This document shows, in pieces, positions 1 to 8,638 of a stretch of DNA of 27,435 nucleotides. A program made the translations under genes and the position numbers. Source of the DNA: SZUA-365 sp049663345 (lineage in GTDB: Bacteria; Bacteroidota; Ignavibacteria; SZUA-365); the NCBI GenBank assembly GCA_049663345.1, contig JBATDG010000131.1, positions 1 to 27,435 of the forward strand. Direction: 5' to 3'. The notes beneath the pieces are model-generated. The model had not been told where the DNA came from. It worked only from the letters and a program-made list of their open reading frames with translations, and searched no databases. Position 1 is the first letter of the stretch. The number at the start of each line of letters is the position of its first letter.

Positions 1-52
1 GTGCGCGCCGATCCCAGGGCGCGTTGGTGCGCGCCGATCCCAGGGCGCTTGG
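1..52. repeat. 26-bp tandem repeat, two copies, cut by window edge
   Basis: Two head-to-tail copies of a 26-bp unit occupy 1-26 and 27-52; the first 22 bases are identical. Each copy holds an inverted repeat: CGCGCC at 4-9 pairs with GGCGCG at 18-23 around an 8-nt loop, and the second copy is nearly as good. The array may continue upstream of the window. It lies just before the thymidine phosphorylase start and is open in that gene's frame, which wrongly lengthens the reading frame to base 1. The core CCCAGGGC is shared with a hairpin at 19510-19529, so it may belong to the same repeat class; this is inference. Confidence 0.75.
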
Positions 53-135
53 CGCTCATGTGCTTGCCGCGCGCAATTGCATATCCCCCGTGCGTTTATT
101 ACCATGAAGCAACATTCAGACCAGGTGCAGGAATC

Positions 136-1479
136 ATGCTTCCACAGGAAATAATACGGAAACGGCGAGATGGCGAGGAACTAGGCAGGGAAGAACTCGA
201 TGCGTTTTTTCACGCGTATCTCAAAGGCGGTGTGACAGATTATCAGATGTCGGCTTTTCTGATGGCCTCGTATTTCTCGCCGCTGACAGCGGACGAAACG
301 CTGGCGATTACCGATATCTTTATCCGGTCCGGGAGCCGGCTGGACCTCTCGACCGTTCCGGGAGTGAAAGTGGATAAGCATTCCACCGGAGGAGTGGGGG
401 ATAAAACCTCGCTGCTGATTGCACCAATTGTTGCAGCGGCGGGTGTGCGTGTGCCGATGATTTCCGGACGCGGACTCGGCCACACCGGCGGTACCCTCGA
501 TAAGCTTGAAAGCATTCCGGGTTTCCGCGTGCAGTTGAGTCCTGCCGAGATGTTGAGCATCCTCGATGAAACGGGCATGGCGATGGCGGGACAAAGCGAT
601 GATATCGTCCCACTCGACCGCAGGATTTACGCCCTGCGCGATGTTACCTCGACCGTGGAAATTCTGCCGATGATCGCCGCCAGCATCATGAGCAAGAAAA
701 TTGCCGGGGGAGCGGACGCTCTTGTCCTCGACATCAAGACCGGCCGCGGAGCGTTCATGCGCGAACGCGTACAGGCGGAGGAACTCGCGCTCCTGCTCGC
801 CAGTGTGGGACAGCGCTTCGCTCTACCTACCGTCGGAGTGATTACGGATATGGACGAACCGCTCGGTCTCGCGATCGGGAACTGGCTGGAGGTCGTGGAG
901 GTCATCGACTGTCTGCGGGGAACGGAAACGCCGGACCTGATGGAGGTTACCTACGCACTCGCGGGCATCATGATTCACCTGGGACGAAAAGCACAGTCTG
1001 TGAGCGAGGGAATAGCCGTTGCACGCGATATGGTGCGGCGCGGACTCGCCTTCGAACGCTTCGTGCAGCTCGTTCGTGCACAGGGCGGCGACACCGCCGT
1101 TGTGGAGGACACGCTCCGCTATCGCAATGCTTCGGCCGTTGTGGAAGTACTGGCTCCCAGCGACGGCGTTGTACACGCGATCGATGCCCGCCGGCTCGGC
1201 ATTCTGGCAATCGAACTCGGCGCCGGAAGGAGGGCGATCACCGATACTGTGGATCCGACTGCCGGCATCGTTTTGGCGAAAAAACGGGGCGACAGGGTGG
1301 AAGAGGAAGAAGTGCTCTGCCGTTTGTACAGTTCCACTTTGCCCGAGCTCGCCTCACACAGAAGTGCCGCATTGGCTGCCTTCTCGATAGGTGATGCGGA
1401 ATTCCCTCGCGCCAGTAAGATTTTTTCGTATTTTGACTCTGATACCATCGTTCCCTGGGGCACCGCCTCAACATTTTGA
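136..1479 (+). CDS. deoA: Thymidine (pyrimidine-nucleoside) phosphorylase
   Basis: Cytoplasmic enzyme of pyrimidine salvage: thymidine (or uridine) plus phosphate gives the free base and (deoxy)ribose-1-phosphate. The 447-residue length fits the family (about 430-440). Visible motifs are KHSTGGVGDK (His82 corresponds to the catalytic His of E. coli DeoA), the family signature SGRGLGHTGGTLDKLE from residue 110, and YALRD...ASIMSKK, supplying Arg168, Ser183 and Lys187 equivalent to the base-binding Arg171, Ser186 and Lys190. The start at 136 is chosen because the family N-terminus (a helical all-alpha domain beginning LPQEIIRKRRDG) begins there; the upstream open frame runs through the tandem repeat. 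Thymidine and broad pyrimidine phosphorylases cannot be separated by eye. It does not appear functionally linked to the next gene. Confidence 0.95.
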   Translation: MLPQEIIRKRRDGEELGREELDAFFHAYLKGGVTDYQMSAFLMASYFSPLTADETLAITDIFIRSGSRLDLSTVPGVKVDKHSTGGVGDKTSLLIAPIVAAAGVRVPMISGRGLGHTGGTLDKLESIPGFRVQLSPAEMLSILDETGMAMAGQSDDIVPLDRRIYALRDVTSTVEILPMIAASIMSKKIAGGADALVLDIKTGRGAFMRERVQAEELALLLASVGQRFALPTVGVITDMDEPLGLAIGNWLEVVEVIDCLRGTETPDLMEVTYALAGIMIHLGRKAQSVSEGIAVARDMVRRGLAFERFVQLVRAQGGDTAVVEDTLRYRNASAVVEVLAPSDGVVHAIDARRLGILAIELGAGRRAITDTVDPTAGIVLAKKRGDRVEEEEVLCRLYSSTLPELASHRSAALAAFSIGDAEFPRASKIFSYFDSDTIVPWGTASTF

Positions 1480-1561
1480 CGAAATGCTGCTCCTTTAATA
1501 CGAAGGCGCGGTTTGAGCCGTGGTACGAAACCCAATTTGTTGTCTTCAACCAGATGTGTAT

Positions 1562-4500
1562 ATGAAGCGATTGCTTCCATTTCTTATAATTCTTTTCTCG
1601 GTTCTCTTTTCCCAGCAGGCTTCGGCCCAGCCATGGAATGAGATTCGCATTCTGCATGTCGACACGCAGAATTTCCCTTCCGTGCATGTGAAGGTCCGCG
1701 CCTATTGTGCCGGACAACAGAGCAGCAACATCAATCCCGTCAATGTGCGCATCATCGAAAATGGCATCCAGCGATCGATGATGACGCTGAACTGTCCGTC
1801 GCAGACGGTCCCGGTTTCGGTGGCGCTCGCCCTCGACCGCAGCGGTTCGGTGGCCGGCACAAGCATTTACCGCATAAAGGCCGGGGCATGGCGCTTCGTT
1901 GAGTTGTTCAGTGCGCATAGCACAGGGGACGACGAAGGGGCGATCTTCAGCTTCGGCGATGATGTTACCAAGCACGTTGGAATGACGAACAATCTGATCT
2001 CACTGTTCGATGCCATCGACAATATCTATCCGTTTGGGGTGACAACGATGTTCGATGCCGTCATCGAGGCGTTGAATGAAGTGGCCAATAACGGGACGAA
2101 TCCGCTGAAAGCTGTCGTCGTGTTTTCGGATGGCGGAGATAACAACAGCATCGCATCGCTGCAGGACGTGATTGCATTCGCGCAATCGGTGAATGTTCCT
2201 ATATACTCAATCGGCGTTGCCTATGACGGTAATCAGGTCGATCTCGATAACATGAAGAAGATGGCGGATTCGACCGGTGGAAAATTTGTCATCGTCGAAG
2301 AGCCCGATGATATCATACCGGCATTTGATGAAATGGTGTCGCTTGTTTCGGGTGGGGCCAACGACTGCGATATGCAGTATCTCTCGAACTGTCCCGATGG
2401 CTCGATGCGTGAACTTACCGTCATCGCCGAAGCCTGCGGCCTGGCTGACACGATGCACGTACGTTTCCGCGCACCGCTTGATCCAAACCTGCCGGCATTC
2501 AAGGTCTCTTTTGATTCTACTTACGCCTATGAAAACGGCGATCTTTATCTGCCCGTAAGTCTTGACGCCGAGGGAGGCGGGGGCACGATCGACTATCTGC
2601 GCTTCAAAGTGCTGGAGCGTCCGCCGCTGCAATTCCGCGATGTGATCACGCAAGGCATGCTCGGTGAATCGATGCAGATAACGCATACCATCGCCGGCGA
2701 TACGCTTTTCATCGAGGCGATCGGTCCGCTTTTCGTGAGTGGGAAAGGGACGCTTCTCCAGATCCGCTATTCGACTCCTCCGATCAGCGACGATACGGCA
2801 TTCATCTATCCGGTATTCTTCCTCGAGAAGCGGACGCAGGACTGCATGCAGCTCAAGGCGAAGAACACCTATCTCGAAATTCTCAAACGTCCCGCGCTGG
2901 AAATCCTTTGCGATGACACGCTGTATGTGAATTGGGACGAGCAGAGCGGCGACTTCTTCAATGATGAATTTACGATCGGCGTAAGCGTCCGCAACAACAG
3001 CGCGTTCTCGGTTTTGAATCCCAGAGTGCGTCTGATCGTACCGCCCGGAATGGAGTTGATTTCACAGAGTGATACTATCACGCTTTCAGAGAATCCGCTC
3101 CCGCCCAAATCTTCAGGATACACCGAATTCAAACTGCGCGTGCTGCCAAGCGATCAGACGAGGACGTATCAGCTCTGCGTGGAAGTGCAGCCCGACAGCG
3201 GTGTGGTGACGACCTGCTGCAGAACTATCATCGTCGAGCAGGCGCGGACAATTCTGGAAACCGACTGCAGCATGCCCTTGCGCATTGAGTGGAGCGACAG
3301 CCTGGGTACGTTTATCCCGGACCATTTCCCCGTCACTGTGCATGTCACCAACCGCAGCGAGTTGCGCGCGGATAATATTTCAGCGTGGATACACGTCCCG
3401 CCCGGCTTCGTGGTTGATACGACGACTCCGGTCAATACCTTTGTGACGCCTTCACCCCTTGCGCGAAATGATACCGGTTCGGTCACGTGGTGGGTGCGTC
3501 CGCTCGAGCGGCCGACTTCCGATCTTCTTCGCTTCTGTGTGAAAGTGGCTTCGGGTCCGGACACTGCCGTCTGCTGCCAGGAAATATTCATTACGGCGTC
3601 GCCGGTGCGTGTGCTCATGCGCTGCGCGGATACGCGTGTGATGGTATACGACGACGGGACCGGAGAATACGATCCCGCACGTCTGCTGGTCACTACGACG
3701 GTGACGAATGTTTCCAGCCTGATCATGTCGAATACACGCGGACACATCCAACTCCCGCCATTCATGACAGTAGAAGCCGGTGATTTTCCTTCGAAGGATT
3801 TCCCCAACAGTGCCGTGATCGCTCCGGGCGACAGTGCGAAAATTTCCTGGGTGGTGATTGCGAAAGGGTATCCGTCTCTTCCGGCACAGGTGTGCGTAAG
3901 TATTACGGCGGAGAATTTCCCCGGCGCGCAATGCTGCACTCCGCTCGACATCGAAATGCTGAATGCCATACCGGCGCTGGAGTGTGCGCTTGACGGACCC
4001 GACACTGTCCTCTATAACAACGGCTCCTATATCCCGAATCCGATTGTACTCAATCTCAGGGTTCGCAACAATGGAAACACACCCGCGAAAAAGCTCCATG
4101 CCGCGCTGCTCCAGGGCGAGGATCTCTCGATTGACGCAAGCGATCAGGCTCTGAAGCTGATCTCAGATTCGCTTGCAATGGGCGACAGTGTTAACACGAC
4201 CTTCCGTGTGCGTATTCTCGACCGGGCCGTTTCGCGCATTGATACAATCCGCATCACTGTCTACGCCGAGAATGGCGGAGCAATGGTTTGCTGGGTGCCG
4301 GTATTTATTGAGGCCGTTCGCGGACCGGTGCTGGAACTCAGCTGCAGCGGACCCGACTCACTCGTTTTCTCGGACCAGATGAACCGCTATCAACCGGATC
4401 CGTTCATCATCCAGCTTTCAGCGACGAACATCGGAACGGCGCCCGCCGATTCAGTGGTTGCGGAAATTCTTGCTCCTCCCGACATTAATCTTGCCGCGGG

Positions 4501-6841
4501 TGAAACTGCCGCGAAACTGCTGCTGCCGTCGACGTTGTCTGCGGGACAAAGCGGTACTGCGGCCTGGATGGTGAAAGCCGTTCCGCGCGATATCGCACGC
4601 GTCGATACTATCCGCGTTCAGGTGCGCGCCAAAGGGAAGACCCTGCAGCAAACTCCTCCCTGCGCAATCCCGGTATTTATTCCTGCGATTCGGAAGCCTG
4701 AAATGGAGTTGACCTGTTTCGTGGTCCGGCAGACAGAGGGCGACGACACGGTGATTGTGGCTGCAGGGCTGGTCAACAACGGAACCGCGGCAGCGTATGA
4801 CGTGAACGTTCACGTGCAGTTCCCGGGCAAGCTGCAGCTGGCTCCGGCCAATCAGCCGCTCACGCAGAATGTCCCGGTGATCCGACCCGGCGAAGCGCTG
4901 CGTCTCTTTTCCTGGACCTTTATTGTCCAGCGCGGGGCGGTTCTTGACAGCGTCGATGTCTGCTTCACCATGGATGCGCATTTCATTCCTCCGCAAACCT
5001 GCTGCACCACTGTGCTCATTCCACCGGCCGATGCCGCATCCTTTGAATTCAGCTGTGCGCTTACTCCGGATACTGTGCGCGTGGACGCTGTCAGCGGCGA
5101 GTACAACGAAGCTGTTTTCAGCAGCACGCTGAGCAATCCCACTGCTGTCGCTCTTGACTCGGTGCGCTGCACGATCGTTCTTCCCGCAGGCATTCTTTTG
5201 GCTGCAGGAGAAAAAGAGGAGAAGATTGTGCGCAATCTTCTCCCCGGAACACCGCAGAGTATTCAGTGGCGTCTGCATGCCGTACGCGATACGGCATCCG
5301 TATTCCGCGAGCGGATTATCCGCGTGGACTTCGTCGGTGCGGGCGCAGTGGAGCGCTGCAGCCGGACAATCATTCTCGCGCCACCGCCGAAGCTTGACGC
5401 GGACTTTGTAATCGCCTGCGCGGCTCCCGATACTATCAACTATCAGCATTCCACGAACGCATACACGCCGGCGCCTTTCCTGATCCGTGCGGACATCACG
5501 AACACCGGTTCGACGACGCTTACGAATGTCCGCGGGACCCTCACGCCTGATGCGCGCTTTGCGCTGGAGCCCGGCGAAACGCTGACCAAATCGCTTGGCG
5601 TGGATTTGGGTCCGGGACAGCAGGCAACGCTGGCCTGGAATTGCCGCGGCATTCCGCAGCCCGAGACTGTCACTGCCGTGTCGCGTATTCGCGTCGAGGC
5701 TGATGGCAGCAACGCGCGCAGCTGCGACGCGGCCACCGTAATGATGCATCCGCCATCCAACGATTCTCTTGCTGCGGAAATCATCTGCGTCGCTCCGGAT
5801 ACGGTTCGATATTTTGGACGGAGTCTCGGCTGGCGTCCTTCCCCCTTCACCTTCTCCGTCCGGTTGACGAATACCGGCACGATCGCACTTGATGGCTTGC
5901 GCGGCACGCTCTTGCTGCCCTCCGGTTTTGCCTTGGAAAGCGGAGAGCAGGCGGTTAAGAACTTCCCGCCCAACATTACTCCGAACGAGACTGTGGCGGT
6001 GAGCTGGACGGTACGCGTGCTTTCTTCCGGTTCGCTTGACTCATGCTTCGAAGCGCTTGTGAGTATTCCCGGACTTGGTACCCTCACCTGCGAACAATGC
6101 GTGTACGTCGAGCCGGCTTTCGATAATATCCAGCTCAGCATTCCTGAAGATAACGTCGGTATGATGGGGCAAACCATCGATGTGCCGGTTGACCTGCTCA
6201 ACCAGCTTGCCCTGCCGATGAAGGACTTTACGATAACCATCGCCTATGATCCGCAGCTCGTCGTCATCGATGAACTGTCGCAGATCGGCACGCTTACGCG
6301 CGCATGGCCGGCTCCCGTGATGGATCATCCTGCATCGGGTTTGCTGCGTCTGCGCTTCACCGGCGACACGCCGCTGCTCACCAGCGGGGTTCTGATATTT
6401 CTGCGCTGCCGCTTGCTCCAGCTCGACGGCTGGGAAGGCAGTTTCGGGGTGCTGCAGAGCCGTTTGGCTTTTGTCCCTGAGCAAATGATGTTCGAACCCG
6501 GCATCGCGGCCATTACTATCGACGGACAGATTTTCACTTCGGGAAGCTGTGTCGTTCCGCTCGATGCCACCGACGCCTTCCAGCTCGGCAACAAACCGAA
6601 TCCCTTCAATCCGCTCACCGTGATCAGCTGGAATATTCCTGCTTCGCTTGACGGAGTGGAAGGTTCGCTGCTGGTGATCGATATGCACGGACGCCTCATC
6701 GAAAGTCTGCACGAGGGCCGGTTGAGCTCAGGTCCGCATCAAACCGTATTCGATGCACGCAATCTTCCAAGCGGGATGTACCTCTACCGTCTGCAGGCAG
6801 GCGGCCGGGTGCTGACGCGGAAAATGCTGCTCGCGAAATAG
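1562..6841 (+). CDS. Giant secreted VWA-domain repeat protein with T9SS sorting tail
   Basis: A 1759-residue exported protein. Residues 1-24 form a signal peptide (MKRLLPFLIILFSVLF, then an ASAQ cleavage site), which fixes the start at 1562 rather than the longer open frame. Residues about 80-255 are a von Willebrand factor A domain with a MIDAS metal site: DRSGS near residue 91, Thr in the GVTTMFDAV segment, and FSDGGD near 188. A cohesin-like beta region follows to about 440. Residues about 445-1518 hold nine related ~120-residue modules, each opening with a Cys and a PDT/D-L-Y segment and ending in a Cys or CC. A second cohesin-like region covers about 1520-1665. The last ~85 residues (PNPFNP, DMHGRLI, LPSGMYLYRLQ, KMLLAK) match a type IX secretion sorting domain, so it is probably cell-surface bound. 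VWA domains bind ligands or metal; adhesion is possible but the target is unknown. Confidence 0.9.
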   Translation: MKRLLPFLIILFSVLFSQQASAQPWNEIRILHVDTQNFPSVHVKVRAYCAGQQSSNINPVNVRIIENGIQRSMMTLNCPSQTVPVSVALALDRSGSVAGTSIYRIKAGAWRFVELFSAHSTGDDEGAIFSFGDDVTKHVGMTNNLISLFDAIDNIYPFGVTTMFDAVIEALNEVANNGTNPLKAVVVFSDGGDNNSIASLQDVIAFAQSVNVPIYSIGVAYDGNQVDLDNMKKMADSTGGKFVIVEEPDDIIPAFDEMVSLVSGGANDCDMQYLSNCPDGSMRELTVIAEACGLADTMHVRFRAPLDPNLPAFKVSFDSTYAYENGDLYLPVSLDAEGGGGTIDYLRFKVLERPPLQFRDVITQGMLGESMQITHTIAGDTLFIEAIGPLFVSGKGTLLQIRYSTPPISDDTAFIYPVFFLEKRTQDCMQLKAKNTYLEILKRPALEILCDDTLYVNWDEQSGDFFNDEFTIGVSVRNNSAFSVLNPRVRLIVPPGMELISQSDTITLSENPLPPKSSGYTEFKLRVLPSDQTRTYQLCVEVQPDSGVVTTCCRTIIVEQARTILETDCSMPLRIEWSDSLGTFIPDHFPVTVHVTNRSELRADNISAWIHVPPGFVVDTTTPVNTFVTPSPLARNDTGSVTWWVRPLERPTSDLLRFCVKVASGPDTAVCCQEIFITASPVRVLMRCADTRVMVYDDGTGEYDPARLLVTTTVTNVSSLIMSNTRGHIQLPPFMTVEAGDFPSKDFPNSAVIAPGDSAKISWVVIAKGYPSLPAQVCVSITAENFPGAQCCTPLDIEMLNAIPALECALDGPDTVLYNNGSYIPNPIVLNLRVRNNGNTPAKKLHAALLQGEDLSIDASDQALKLISDSLAMGDSVNTTFRVRILDRAVSRIDTIRITVYAENGGAMVCWVPVFIEAVRGPVLELSCSGPDSLVFSDQMNRYQPDPFIIQLSATNIGTAPADSVVAEILAPPDINLAAGETAAKLLLPSTLSAGQSGTAAWMVKAVPRDIARVDTIRVQVRAKGKTLQQTPPCAIPVFIPAIRKPEMELTCFVVRQTEGDDTVIVAAGLVNNGTAAAYDVNVHVQFPGKLQLAPANQPLTQNVPVIRPGEALRLFSWTFIVQRGAVLDSVDVCFTMDAHFIPPQTCCTTVLIPPADAASFEFSCALTPDTVRVDAVSGEYNEAVFSSTLSNPTAVALDSVRCTIVLPAGILLAAGEKEEKIVRNLLPGTPQSIQWRLHAVRDTASVFRERIIRVDFVGAGAVERCSRTIILAPPPKLDADFVIACAAPDTINYQHSTNAYTPAPFLIRADITNTGSTTLTNVRGTLTPDARFALEPGETLTKSLGVDLGPGQQATLAWNCRGIPQPETVTAVSRIRVEADGSNARSCDAATVMMHPPSNDSLAAEIICVAPDTVRYFGRSLGWRPSPFTFSVRLTNTGTIALDGLRGTLLLPSGFALESGEQAVKNFPPNITPNETVAVSWTVRVLSSGSLDSCFEALVSIPGLGTLTCEQCVYVEPAFDNIQLSIPEDNVGMMGQTIDVPVDLLNQLALPMKDFTITIAYDPQLVVIDELSQIGTLTRAWPAPVMDHPASGLLRLRFTGDTPLLTSGVLIFLRCRLLQLDGWEGSFGVLQSRLAFVPEQMMFEPGIAAITIDGQIFTSGSCVVPLDATDAFQLGNKPNPFNPLTVISWNIPASLDGVEGSLLVIDMHGRLIESLHEGRLSSGPHQTVFDARNLPSGMYLYRLQAGGRVLTRKMLLAK
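2896..6115 (+). repeat. Nine diverged ~355-bp coding modules inside the VWA protein
   Basis: By eye the modules begin near 2896, 3247, 3604, 3967, 4321, 4684, 5035, 5392 and 5767, giving 117-125 codons each. Each reads roughly: Leu-x-Cys, Asp-Thr/Ser-x-x-Tyr, a beta-rich stretch with V-x-N-x-(G/S), a PPG- or LLP-like turn, a W-x-(V/L)-(R/K) strand, and a closing Cys or CysCys (CCRTI, CCQEI, CCTPL, CCTTV, CSRTI). The pattern resembles DUF11/CARDB-type immunoglobulin-like surface modules with one conserved disulfide, but I cannot name the family. The copies are clearly diverged at DNA level, so this is old duplication rather than a fresh expansion. Confidence 0.75.
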
Positions 6842-6847
6842 AACGTT

Positions 6848-6973
6848 CTCTCCCCTAACCATCATTCCCGCCGCCATGGCAAAAAAGGATCGTCTAATCA
6901 ACCATTCCTCACTACTTGCAACGGGGAGAGGACAAAGGCGATCGGTGACGGGGGAATGGTGTTTTTTTATTTT
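6848..6973 (+). terminator. Possible terminator/attenuator in the leader of the O-methyltransferase gene
   Basis: ACCATTCC at 6901-6908 is the exact reverse complement of GGAATGGT at 6953-6960, and a run GTTTTTTTATTTT (6961-6973) follows directly, as in an intrinsic terminator, although the loop is long (44 nt). A second pairing, CTCTCCCC (6848-6855) with GGGGAGAG (6923-6930), and a third, ATTCCC (6864-6869) with GGGAAT (6952-6957), partly compete with the first. It may simply end transcription of the large secreted-protein gene. Because the T-run lies only 15 nt before the next start codon, attenuation of the methyltransferase gene is an alternative. Confidence 0.35.
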
Positions 6974-6988
6974 AGAAAGGCAGCTGTC

Positions 6989-7621
6989 ATGCACGTCGTC
7001 ACACCCGAACTCAACACTTATATGCATAGCCTACTTCCGGCACGGCATCATGTGCTGGAAGAATTGGAGGCCTACGCCTCAGAGCGCAAATTCCCGATCG
7101 TGGGACCGCTCGTCGGAAATTATCTCGCACAACTCGCGAACCTGATCGGAGCGAAGCGCATCATGGAGCTGGGATCTGGTTTCGGGTATTCCGCACTGTG
7201 GTTTTCCAGCGTCCTGCCCGAAGGCGGTGAAATAATCTGTACCGACGGCGACGAGAGCAACCGGCTCCGCGCCGAAGAGGCATTCGGCCGGGTTGGAGTT
7301 GCAGACCGCATCCGCTTCCATACCGGTGACGCGCTCACGATATTCGCCGGCATTGAAGGAGATTTCGATCTAATATTCTGCGACATCGACAAGCATGGGT
7401 ATCCCGATGCATGGCGTGCTGCCTTGCCGAGGTTGCGTCAGGGAGGTGTTCTCGTATTCGACAACGCGCTCTGGTCCGGCCGCATGCTGGAAGGCGATGA
7501 GAGCGCGGATACGCGAGGCGTAGTCGAATTAAATCGCCTCGCATTTGCATCGCCGCATTGCCGGGCCAGTCTGGTCCCAATCAGGGATGGCCTGCTGGTC
7601 TGTACGCAGATACCGGAATAA
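6989..7621 (+). CDS. SAM-dependent O-methyltransferase (Methyltransf_3 / CCoAOMT-like)
   Basis: A 210-residue class I methyltransferase, predicted to move a methyl group from S-adenosylmethionine to a hydroxyl of a small molecule in the cytoplasm. Motif I is MELGSGFGYSALW (SAM binding), followed by the acidic residue after strand beta-2 (CTDGDES), GDAL, and the family hallmark CDIDKHGYPDAW...GGVLVFDNALWSGRM, where acidic and Asn residues bind the divalent metal in catechol/caffeoyl-CoA O-methyltransferases. The start at 6989 is preferred over 6956 because AAAGG at 6976-6980 lies 8 nt upstream and the family N-terminus begins there. It is followed after 5 nt by the metallopeptidase gene, so the two are probably cotranscribed. 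The substrate cannot be inferred. Confidence 0.88.
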   Translation: MHVVTPELNTYMHSLLPARHHVLEELEAYASERKFPIVGPLVGNYLAQLANLIGAKRIMELGSGFGYSALWFSSVLPEGGEIICTDGDESNRLRAEEAFGRVGVADRIRFHTGDALTIFAGIEGDFDLIFCDIDKHGYPDAWRAALPRLRQGGVLVFDNALWSGRMLEGDESADTRGVVELNRLAFASPHCRASLVPIRDGLLVCTQIPE

Positions 7622-7626
7622 CCGCG

Positions 7627-8349
7627 ATGCCGAGTCTTCATGTACAGGGAACCGAAATTGAATATCGCGTTCTGAAGACGCGGCGGAACCGGTATATCCG
7701 TCTTACGGTCTCGGGGAAGGATGGGGTTCGCGTCTCCGCTCCCTGGGGAGTCCCCGCGCGGGAGGTACACGAAATGGTGCGCGAAAGAGGGGACTGGATT
7801 CTCGACCGTCTCGAACATTTTCGGGAATTGGAGCAGCGGCAGCCCCGCTGGAGTTTTGCCGATGGACAGCGCGTACTTGTGATGGGAGAATGGCGGCTGC
7901 TTCGGGTTATCAGTTGGGAACGGAATGCGGGGAAAGTTTCCCTCGAGGAGAATGAGGTTGTGATACGTGTCCCTTTCCGTTTGCTGGGAGATGAGAAAGT
8001 GCTGGGCGATCTTTTTTATCGCTGGCTGCGCCGCTGGGCGGAGCAGGAACTGAAGCGCCGGATCGCCATTCTTGCCGAACAGATGCAAATGTACCCGGCG
8101 AAACTCTCGATCCGCGCACAGCGGAGCAAGTGGGGAAGCTGCAATGCCAACGGAAACATAACCCTCAACATGCGTCTGATGCATGCAGCGGGGGAAGTGA
8201 TCGATTACGTGCTCATTCACGAATTGGCTCATCTGCGCGAGCTCAACCATTCCTCCCGCTTCTGGCAGCTGGTCGAGAAATACTCTCCCAACCGCCGCAT
8301 CCATCAAGCCTGGCTTCGCGACCACAGCTGGATGCTGGAGGTGCGGTAG
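7627..8349 (+). CDS. YgjP-type zinc metallopeptidase (DUF45, SprT-like fold)
   Basis: A 240-residue protein of the DUF45/YgjP family. The C-terminal domain carries HELAHLRELNH: His198, Glu199, His202 and His208, the gluzincin-like zinc site, preceded by the family block SKWGSCNANGNITLNMRLMH. The N-terminal half (RRNRYIRLTVSGKDGVRVSAPW...) is the usual beta-rich domain. Family members are cytoplasmic; the fold is related to SprT/Wss1 proteases, but the physiological substrates of bacterial YgjP proteins are mostly unknown. ATG 7627 is used because the upstream frame overlaps the methyltransferase gene, which ends at 7621. The stop codon is only 2 nt before the 19-bp hairpin array. Confidence 0.9.
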   Translation: MPSLHVQGTEIEYRVLKTRRNRYIRLTVSGKDGVRVSAPWGVPAREVHEMVRERGDWILDRLEHFRELEQRQPRWSFADGQRVLVMGEWRLLRVISWERNAGKVSLEENEVVIRVPFRLLGDEKVLGDLFYRWLRRWAEQELKRRIAILAEQMQMYPAKLSIRAQRSKWGSCNANGNITLNMRLMHAAGEVIDYVLIHELAHLRELNHSSRFWQLVEKYSPNRRIHQAWLRDHSWMLEVR

Positions 8350-8351
8350 CC

Positions 8352-8534
8352 GGAGTGCCTTCGGCACGTGGGAGTGCCTTCGGCACGCGGGAATGCCTTC
8401 GGCACGCGGGAATGCCTTCGGCACGCGGGAGTGCCTTCGGCACGCAGGAGCGCCTTCGGCACGCGGGAGTGCCTTCGGCACGTGGGAGTGCCTTCGGCAC
8501 GCAGGAGCGCCTTCGGCACGCAGGAGCGCCTGCT
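8352..8534. repeat. 19-bp hairpin-forming tandem array, nine full copies plus a partial
   Basis: Copies start (at the first base of the hairpin) at 8355, 8374, 8393, 8412, 8431, 8450, 8469, 8488, 8507 and, degenerate, 8526. The unit is GTGCCTTCGGCACGCGGGA with small variants (first base pair G/A, T/C; spacer GTGGGA, GCGGGA or GCAGGA). Each unit holds GTGCC-TTC-GGCAC, a perfect 5-bp stem with a 3-nt loop. Since 19 is not a multiple of 3, the array is read in rotating frames and stays open in several frames on both strands, producing spurious peptides such as VPSARGSAFGTRECLRHAG. The array lies between the metallopeptidase and the sigma factor gene and could act as a transcript 3' end or mRNA-stabilising structure. 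Confidence 0.95.
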
Positions 8535-8541
8535 ACTTAGA

Positions 8542-8562
8542 GCGTACCGCGTACCGCGTACC
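8542..8562. repeat. 7-bp direct repeat GCGTACC, three copies
   Basis: GCGTACC occurs three times without interruption at 8542-8548, 8549-8555 and 8556-8562, seven bases after the degenerate end of the 19-bp array. It sits 77 nt before the sigma factor start. Its role is unknown; it might be an iteron-like protein binding site or a replication-slippage product. Confidence 0.85.
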
Positions 8563-8638
8563 AGAGGGTGATTCACACGGTGAAAAGCCGTATTTTTATG
8601 GGTTGAGTGAATCAATTGTTTGCAACACGCATCACATC

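Noticed and set aside
4451..5749. 432-codon open frame on the minus strand inside the VWA gene
   Set aside because: It lies fully opposite a well-supported gene, has no recognisable domain and reflects GC-biased codon use.
8352..8534. CRISPR array
   Set aside because: Units are contiguous 19-bp copies with no unique spacers, and no cas gene is present.
8603..8615. FNR-like box TTGAGTGAATCAA before the sigma gene
   Set aside because: The half-sites are one base too close (13 bp, not 14), and no promoter hexamer is placed correctly.
8393..8638. N-terminal extension of the sigma factor and other peptides read from the 19-bp array on both strands
   Set aside because: They are periodic translations of a non-coding repeat whose period rotates the frame; the sigma fold begins at 8639.
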